A stretch of 64,000 nucleotides of DNA from Xiphydria camelus. Taxonomy: Eukaryota; Arthropoda; Insecta; Hymenoptera; Xiphydriidae. The stretch lies in contig OY783197.1 of the NCBI GenBank assembly GCA_963678675.1, positions 18,470,182 through 18,534,181 of the forward strand. Direction: 5' to 3'. The position numbers and the translations under genes were made by a program. Position 1 is the first letter of the stretch. Each line of letters begins with the position of its first letter. Of this stretch, positions 57,049-64,000 are shown piece after piece. Below the pieces are notes generated by a model, which was not told the origin of the DNA, made no database searches, and was given only the letters and a program-made list of their open reading frames with translations.

Positions 57049-58599
57049 GGCATGATTCGGCTGAGATTGACGGGACTGTAGAGAGGCATGCTACTTCCGC
57101 TCCAACAAAGCAACCCGTCCCCGCCCCACGCCAATCCACCAAGCCGTCCGCCAAAACCGACTTTACTCTAGACCTCGAGGACATTAGCCAGTCGTCCCGA
57201 GCGCCGTCGAAAAGCCCCAAATCGAAAATACCAGAGCTCGTGAGCAAGTCGACGACCCACAAGTCGCCCGACAAGGGCAAGCAGCAGTTGCCGGAGAAGG
57301 CGCGAAGTCCCGTGCCGGAGGAGATCATCGCGAAAGGCGCGAAAGAGGCGCCGGCTAGTCCGAAGAGCAAGATCCCGGTGAAGATCAAAGAAGGCGAAAA
57401 GACCGTCACCAAGGAGACCGTAAGCGACGGTAAGAAAATTACTTACACGGAGACGATAACGACGAAAGGTCCCGATGAGGTGACGACCGTCAGGACGGCG
57501 ACGTCATTGCCCGACTCAAAGTCGTCGAAAAAGACTTCGATCGTAACCACCGCGAAGACCATTGGCGGAGACCTCACCGAACCGAGCTTCCCGGAGAATA
57601 TCGAATTCGCCAAGGACGGCGGAGTCACTAGAAGTATCGTTACGACTCGCGATAGTACAGGCGAGATTCTAGATCCCAGTATCATCGACGAGACGAGGAG
57701 GAACGGCGGAATCGTGAAGACAGTGACGACGGTCCGTAGCAGCACCGGCGAGGAGACAGACCCGTCCAAGCTGGACGAGTTGCTGAAAGAAGGTGGCGGC
57801 TTCACCACGCGAACCGTCAGGACCGTCACTTCTAGAGAGTCGATCGATCCTTCTCGGTTCGACGAATTCGTCAAATCCGCGGGCCTGCAAAACGTCACGA
57901 CCACCGTGAGAACCAACACGGGCGAGGAGATCAGTCCCGAAGAGTTCGATAAGCTCATGAGGAGCGGAGAGCATACCAGGACTGTCAAAACAATCCAATC
58001 GAGCTCGGGAGAGGGAATCGCCCCGGAGAAATTGGACGAACTCCTCAAGAGCGGTAGCTACGTCGTAAAGACGGTCAAGACCAGCTCGGGTGATACGGTC
58101 GACTTGAAGAAATTAGATTTGAAGGACCCGTCTGTATTGAAGAGCGTCACGGTGGAGGCGGGCGCCACCGGAGAGACGATAGATCCGGAAAAATTCAAGG
58201 AATTCTTCACGAATCGCGACGTGATCGCCAACCGAGTAGTGAAGGAAACCGTGCGAACCGTCAGGTCGGGAACGGGCGAGCCCGAGACGTGGACCGAGAC
58301 CGTGGTAACGAAGCGAACCACGGACGGCAAGCCGGAAACGTGGGAGACCACGACGAGGTCGAGCGACGGCCAGTGGGACACGCAATTCCCTCTGGACGCC
58401 TCGCCGGGCTCTGGTAACGGGGACTTGTACGCGAAAAACGGTAGCTCGCGGCGCGAACTGAATAGCGACACTGATAGCGACAGTTCGCCGCAGCCGAGGA
58501 GGAGATCCCCTAGCAAGAGGAGAACTCTGGGCAGTTCTAGCGGGTCGGATGTGGCACTGCATGAAGGGGCGGAGCTCTCCCCTTTGGAGGACGACCAAG
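57049..58599 (+). CDS. Ank2: Ank2 517-codon tail exon with ~30-residue TVxT repeats
   Basis: Pyrimidine-rich region and ggatgggtcag precede it; donor CCAAG|GTACCT. Phase 1 in and out. The N-terminal third is Pro/Ser/Lys-rich (APTKQPVPAPRQSTKPSAKT). The middle has about six diverged repeats of the form TVRSSTGEETDPSKLDELLK, TVRTNTGEEISPEEFDKLM, TIQSSSGEGIAPEKLDELLK. Near the end, ETWTETVVTKRTTDGKPETW. The C-terminal part is Ser/Arg-rich (SDSDSSPQPRRRSPSKRR). Typical of the extra-long ankyrin tail; likely disordered with beta-prone Thr runs. Confidence 0.92.
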
Positions 58600-58628
58600 G
58601 TACCTCACTCACAGCTAACCTTCTATAG
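58600..58628 (+). CDS. Ank2: Retained-intron stop after the 517-codon exon
   Basis: Without splicing at 58599 the frame reads GTSLTANLL then TAG. It is the third exon in this gene where non-splicing gives a short tail and a stop. Confidence 0.4.
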
Positions 58629-61600
58629 TAAGCGATGTACATATCTCGCTCTAACACGTCTCGAGCCGAGACACCGATCGTACACCTTGTAATCGATTCG
58701 AATCGTGACTCGAGATGCTCGCCTTTTTGGAAGGTGATGTCAAAATCTCGTCGTGGCGCGGACGCGATCTTTCACGGAAGGGAAGCGCAGCCTTGCTTGC
58801 CCAAAGATCACCTCGGGTCACGACTCGGCGGACTAACCACTCTCGCAAGGACATTAACATCTCTCGCATTCATGATACCGTCTCACAGTTTCGAGATAAA
58901 CCCACACCATTGTGCATGCGACTGACTTTGGCTTCCGAATGAATTTGCATGGCATGGCATGGCATGGCATGGCATGCCGGTTGCTGAACCCTCCCCCCGG
59001 GCGATGTAGTAACGAACGAACATAGGATTCGGCCGATTCGCAGCGGCTCTCTTGACGTACTGTACACTCGAGAGCCGCGGAGGGACAGAAAAAAAAAGCT
59101 TGTAAACGGAGCTTCCGCTGCGGAACGAAGAGACGCAAGATGAACTCGTTCATTCTCGCTTCATGGACCCTAGGTGATGCGCATAAGCCTCCTTTTCTCT
59201 CATCCTCGCCGACCACCGAAGAGCCGGGTCGTCGTGCCGTCGACCGTGATCCCTGTTACTCCGCGGTGGTCCGGTTGGCATTTTGTTGTGTTTTTTTTTT
59301 CTCGGTAAGCTCGAGTGGTCGCTTCAGAGGATACAATTTGTTTCGGCCACTCTGTTATAGTCACACGGAATGATGGAATATAGTCATGCGCGCGGGAGCT
59401 TTTGGGATTTAATGTGTTCTCATCGATCATTTAAGTGTGCCACCACCTGTAAACGAGCTGTATTAGTATGACGCAATAGCAACGACGGCGCGAGCTTTCT
59501 ACCCGCGCGGAGCAATCTAGTTGAACTTCTCGCGCCGCGGCACCGTCGCTCAATCTGGTATTCCGGAAGTAGTATCGCTCTTCCACCAGTTGTGCTCGAT
59601 GTAATATCGAGCAATAATTATACTCGCAGAACATTCAGGCGATCGAAAGTCCATTAAGAGACGCGGCGAGTGATACGTACTTACATCATGTCGAGTCCTA
59701 AGACAGCCGGCCTCTTGCTATTTCCTTATACCGAGTACAGTTCTCAAAGGGGAATTCGAAAATGCTCATTTCTTGTGAATGGTGGAAACTTGACAATTTA
59801 CGGAAAGCCTACCTATACATAATGTTTACGTAGCAGCGATGCGCAGTTCGGTACAATTGGCCTGCTCCCCCGTGCAGAGCAGTCCGATAGGGACCAAGCC
59901 TAGGACGAGGACTAGTGGTAGAGCGAGCTGTTTATGTTGGACGAGCGCGGCGGCAGCGGTGTTGGTGGCCCTGCTAGCGCTATATCTTGCCCTGGAGCCT
60001 CGTACTCTCCAACGCGTCCTCCTCACCCTCTCCAGCCATGCCCCGAGGCAAGCTGGGTACGATTAACGTTCATTCTACTTACGTACTTATATACCTTGCG
60101 AAACGCTCTCTTTGCAGAGATAATGGAAGACTTCCGCAGCTGGAAGACGGATGCGCTGAACTTAATTTTTCGGATGGAGTGGGTACTACGGATCGCGTGC
60201 CTTTGATATAAATATCCTCGTATCCTTCGTCGGAATACGTGATCGGAATTTTATTAGAGCTTCGGCCGAGGTGCGAGATCCTCCGGTAGTACCTACTCCG
60301 TCTGAGGGATCGTTCAAATATAACGTCACGATTCTAAATTGTATGCCATTCTGATTTCCACGATGAATAATGGTATAGATAGAGATGAGGAAGAGAGAGA
60401 GAGAGAGAGAGACTTTGATATTCATATTTCATGCTTCCTCGCTCTTTCAATTGAACATCTGCAATAATTTTTCCAATTTTAGAAGCGGAAGCGAGATTTA
60501 TTTTACCAAGTTACAGTAATAAAGGAGTAAAACGATGAAACGGAATTCTGACATGGTAAAAGGTAGCATGACGTGATATTTGAACCGCCCCGCAAAACTG
60601 CGTCGAACGAAATCTAAGAAAAGTATTAATAACGAGATCTATTTATTTATGTGTACATGACGTTGCGTGATAAAGCCGCCTTGCGGAGAGTAGGAGTTTC
60701 GAATGCCCTACGGATTATCCCGTTGAATAGGCTTAAGCGAGAAGAGAGATATAGACCCGAGGGGTAAACATGTGCAATATTTGTTCCTCCGCCGTTATAT
60801 AAGATAAACACGTACAAGCTTTCTTTTTCTGATACTTCTGACGTCTACACCCGTGTCTACATACTCCGGACGGACTACAGTCGTCCGGAAGAGTGTTATG
60901 CTGCATGATTTTATATCGCATCGTACCGGATATTTATACTTTTCAATCTCGTAGAGTATCGCACTATATTCGAACAATGCTCGACTGGTCGCGCGAGACG
61001 TTCGTTCGACGTCGTCACGTCCGCGAGCCGTTCTCGAAGTTCAGCTTAACGTTGTTCGAATGCAAACGCAACATAGAGTTTCAGCTTCTAATAGATCGAT
61101 CGTTCTCGACACCAATGTCCGTTGTTCGCTACACGTTTTTTTTTCGTTCTGTTCTGAATGCTAGCGAAGACATGACAGTGCAATTACGATTCCTTACTTT
61201 TTCCTTTAACGTCTACCAGTTAGTTCTAGATCCTGTGACATGAAAACATTTCAAGATAAAGCTAAAGTTTAGAGGGACCAATGATCGTGTTCTATTTAGT
61301 TATTATGACGTTAGGATTGTTAGGCGAATATTCATGTGAGTAAAACACGAAGTACGCGCGAACGTTGACGGCGAACTCCAAAAACGATAAAGAGTCAGAT
61401 AAGTATGACGGTGAACGAGAAAGGAGTCCGGGCCACTCCAGAGTGCAGCCTAGCTCGTTCACCGATGCATTGCCTTTCTGAGGGTGAATTGACGCTGTTT
61501 TGAAGTGGCCATCGTACGCTGCGCACTTCTCGCCGAGAGAGCCCAAAGCTGTAAAAATAACGCCTGTCTAATGTATAATATAGACTAATTATTGCTCCCC

Positions 61601-62521
61601 GAGGAGGCAACAAACTATACATTCAATCGATCATTCGTCTAACAACACTAACCATCGTAGTTAGCAAAAAACGCGCCCCTTGATCGAGACTTGCCACTGC
61701 AGTCGAACGATTAATTGAAGTACAATTTTAATTTCCCTTTCGGAAAAGTTGAATACACAATTGGTTATACGACTAACTGCTAAACGCTTTATTCAACAGC
61801 TTTACCGGTGCTTTACACGAGCTTGCTACGTGCGGCATAATTATTTAAAGAAGTAATAATACTGCAGTACTGATTTTCAAATTTCTATGAGACATTTTGT
61901 TCGCGAATATCGATCAGACGATAGACAGTTGATTTGTTTATTTTTATACATCCGTCATAAAGTTATCGATGATCAGTTCTCTTGCCTACACTCTGTAGGG
62001 CTGAAACGAATAGCGAAATTAAGCCAATGATAAAATTTGATCCCAGATGCGGCATACTTTTATGTAAATGCAGATCATAAAAACACACGAGAAGACTTAT
62101 GCATTATCTGAAATTCTCTTTAGAGAAGTCAATTCTTCATGATCACCATTAGAAAATGTAAATCATCATCACGAAACGAGTCGCTAATGATCAAGTGTGT
62201 GCTGTAAATCGTCGCGCGAAATGGAAGAGCTAGAAAAAGTTGCATTCAAATCTGGCTTATATCGAGTGAAGCGATGCCTACTATTTCTGTATTGCCAAGT
62301 GTTTAGCAATGTTGTGCCATTTTTTTTTTTATATTTGTCTAGTATTATCCCTTAATTTGGGCATGATGTAAAACTTAAAAGGCGTACCATACGTACACCG
62401 TTGATATTTGTATTTTATGTGCGAGATCGTTTTGCTGCGACCCGTAATTATAGCGATTAGGTACAGCGGGAATAATCCAGCGATGTTTTCTTGGCTTTAT
62501 TAACTTTTGTTTGTTGTGCAG
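58629..62521. other. Intron with microsatellites and one odd open segment
   Basis: (ATGGC)n at 58949-58976 and (AG)n near 60396-60411. An inverted pair flanks 60177-60303 (gagtgggtactac / gtagtacctactc). A membrane-segment frame at 59878-60066 is listed separately. The rest shows nothing. Confidence 0.5.
59878..60066 (+). CDS. Possible exon with a C-terminal membrane segment
   Basis: Preceded by cctgctcccccgtgcag, a good acceptor. In phase 0 it encodes an Arg-rich stretch (KPRTRTSGRAS), a hydrophobic run (AAAAVLVALLALYLALEP) and ends at TAA 60064-60066. The neighbouring Ank2 donors are in phase 1 or 2, and those phases hit stops here, so it does not join the Ank2 model. It could belong to an unrecognised small gene or be chance. 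Confidence 0.2.
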   Translation, partial: SSPIGTKPRTRTSGRASCLCWTSAAAAVLVALLALYLALEPRTLQRVLLTLSSHAPRQAGYD

Positions 62522-62603
62522 AATCTGACTTTTTGCAACACAACGAGCCGTCTTACACGGAGACGACGACCACGACTGAAGTATATCCTGAAACGCAAGA
62601 AAG
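62522..62603 (+). CDS. Ank2: Ank2 penultimate exon
   Basis: Acceptor tttgttgtgcag; donor GAAAG|GTATTT. ESDFLQHNEPSYTETTTTTE and VYPETQE. Phase 1 in (fits 58599, 56434 and 55446) and phase 2 out. Confidence 0.88.
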
Positions 62604-62797
62604 GTATTTATACACGTTTCGAGCTACATTTGAAATTATCTGCTCGCTCTTGTCTCCGGTAAAAATTGCACCGAGTAACCGGAGCGCTTGAGCATCAAAG
62701 GACATCACGGACACGCGAGAATCATTGACCAGCCGAGGCCAGAGCATGTTGTTGCTCAAAAGACACGCGACTGATACGTAACGCTTTGTTTTTTCAG

Positions 62798-62933
62798 AAC
62801 AACAAGAACCGTACGAACAGTAACGATGTCGATACCTGTGGCAAGCGGTGCCGCTGGAGGCAACGACGAGCTTCGCGAGTCCATGCAGAAAATCGTCGAC
62901 CAATTCATGACGGAGGAGAGAAGAGGCCAATGA
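62798..62933 (+). CDS. Ank2: Ank2 terminal coding exon
   Basis: Acceptor ttgttttttcag, phase 2. TTRTVRTVTMSIPVASGAAG, then DELRESMQKIVDQFMTEERR GQ and TGA at 62931-62933. The short helical end is shared by every isoform that uses this exon. Confidence 0.9.
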
Positions 62934-64000
62934 AGCAGCATCGCGTGCGATCTGGCCGAACGTCCGTGATTCGCAGCCCGGATGACTGAAGGAAACGAAG
63001 TCCTTAACACTTTCACCGCAGAGATTAGGGTAGATTAGCTGGGGCAAAAACGTATAGCGAAATATACACATACTCGAGGTACGAAGAATTCGGCTCGATG
63101 CCTCCTCGCTCGCCGAAATGAATTCTCGTACGAAGAATATTACGTTATGTGCATCGGCTCGTACTCTCGAAGCGAAATTACCGCTCGAAAGTCGTCGCAC
63201 GACCGGTGTACTTCCTCATCCTACGCTTCGGAAACCTCTCCACGCGCGTCACCTTTCACGACGCGGCCTTGCTATGCATACGATCAATTTGGTTTTCCAA
63301 ATGACAACGTTATATCGCTAGTTCGACTAGCTCCTCGCTAGTCTTCACTACGCCAGCTCCCGTCCATGTTACGCGCTTTCCTCGTGGTCAGTTGAAGCAG
63401 GGACAAGCGAGACTTCATTCGGCACTCTTCCGGCGAGTGCGTATCGTCGCACCGCCGCGTACGCGGACGAACTGATTGCGACTGCCTGTAGAAGGGGACG
63501 AATCATTGATACGAGATGCCGACGCGACTGCGGAAACGCGATCGGGCCTACGGTAATTCTCCCGAGATTTTAGCTCCGCGTTAATTATGTCTACCCAACA
63601 GCGCGCACTGCTTGCTAGAGCGTTATTACATTTTTATATTCTTAAGGAACGGTTCTACGAGCTTCGGCTTTTGGTGGCGAAACGAACGAAAGCTTGGTCG
63701 CTTGATTGTAAAAATTCGAGAGGAAACGCCGGCTCTCCTTGCCGCTCCGCGGAAGTAGCGAACGACGCGCGCGAAGCACAACAAACCGACGAGACTCTGA
63801 TACCGTTTTATCCGTTCGCTTCACCGCGAATGCGGCAAGGGAGGCGGTCATTCGTCGATCGGAATACGATGTAAATGCAACTTATTTAAAAGGTTTCTCC
63901 TCGAAACGCCTTTTGATTATGTACATTATAATTATTTTCTTAGCGTAATATAGTTATATATTATAAGAGGACATTACTATACGATTATGCAGTTACTGCA
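62934..64000 (+). other. Ank2 3' UTR and window end
   Basis: No AATAAA was noticed and no long supported frame. The 3' end of the transcript may lie beyond the window. Confidence 0.4.

Larger units (their letters stand above)
3801..62933 (+). other. Ank2: Ankyrin-2 gene (giant neuronal ankyrin), 34 core exons
   Basis: Ankyrins are cytoplasmic adaptors that link membrane proteins (channels, L1-type adhesion molecules) to beta-spectrin. In flies the second ankyrin gene is neuronal, and its long forms organise axonal and synaptic microtubules and membrane. Here domain order is 24 ANK repeats, linker, ZU5-ZU5-UPA, death domain, then a giant repetitive tail. Every exon listed below joins the next with matching phase (0, 1 or 2) and an open frame, which is strong evidence for the model. 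The N-terminal exon(s) carrying the start codon of the full-length form are not identified: the first ANK exon begins in phase 0 without a Met, so its start lies upstream, possibly outside the window. Predicted full product is about 7,500 residues. The identity as Ank2 rather than the ubiquitous Ank1 rests on the giant tail exon and on close match to fly Ank2 linker motifs. Confidence 0.93.

Overview
The window looks like nuclear DNA of an insect, most likely a hymenopteran and plausibly an ant. It has GT-AG introns, CpG-rich low-repeat DNA studded with short DNA transposons, and an ankyrin closely matching insect neuronal Ankyrin-2. The species cannot be named from sequence alone.

Almost everything from 3.8 kb to 62.9 kb is one plus-strand gene, Ank2. 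I rebuilt it exon by exon from reading frame, splice sites and intron phase. Fifteen exons (3801-9988) encode 24 ankyrin repeats. A linker (21068-22251, with an optional 35-codon cassette at 11468) leads to the ZU5-ZU5-UPA spectrin-binding supermodule (29483-34656) and a death domain (34775-36615). Then come a short tail, a single 15.7 kb exon (39712-55446 or 55460) of about 5,245 codons, a 23-codon cassette, a 517-codon Ser/Thr-rich exon (57049-58599) and two small terminal exons ending in TGA at 62933. The full chain would be about 7,500 residues, the class of giant neuronal ankyrins (Drosophila Ank2-L/XL, vertebrate giant ankyrin-B and -G).

The less expected content is: (1) at least three candidate alternative first exons (16554, 26100+26337, 26698) whose phases match the next shared exon and would give ankyrins lacking the ankyrin repeats; (2) an 18-base microexon at 28014 which, like two of those starts, places a Trp-(Lys/Arg) motif directly before the ZU5 domain; (3) a tandem array of 20 units in the giant exon, mostly 175 codons each, with two alternating subtypes forming a 1,050-base higher-order repeat; (4) three exon ends where intron retention adds a short tail and a stop, a simple way to make short, long and extra-long forms.

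The first 3 kb and the introns hold mobile-element debris: an endonuclease/exonuclease/phosphatase relic of Helitron/PIF1-associated type between perfect inverted repeats, a 22-base GC-rich minisatellite, TTAA-flanked MITEs (one family carrying the CCCT-type ends of piggyBac), TA-flanked palindromic MITEs, a TTA-flanked Harbinger-like MITE, and a decayed mariner split by a TTAA MITE. No tRNA, rRNA or CRISPR was seen. No second protein-coding gene can be firmly supported, although an open exon-like stretch at 2664-3005 and a membrane-segment ORF at 59878-60066 remain unexplained.
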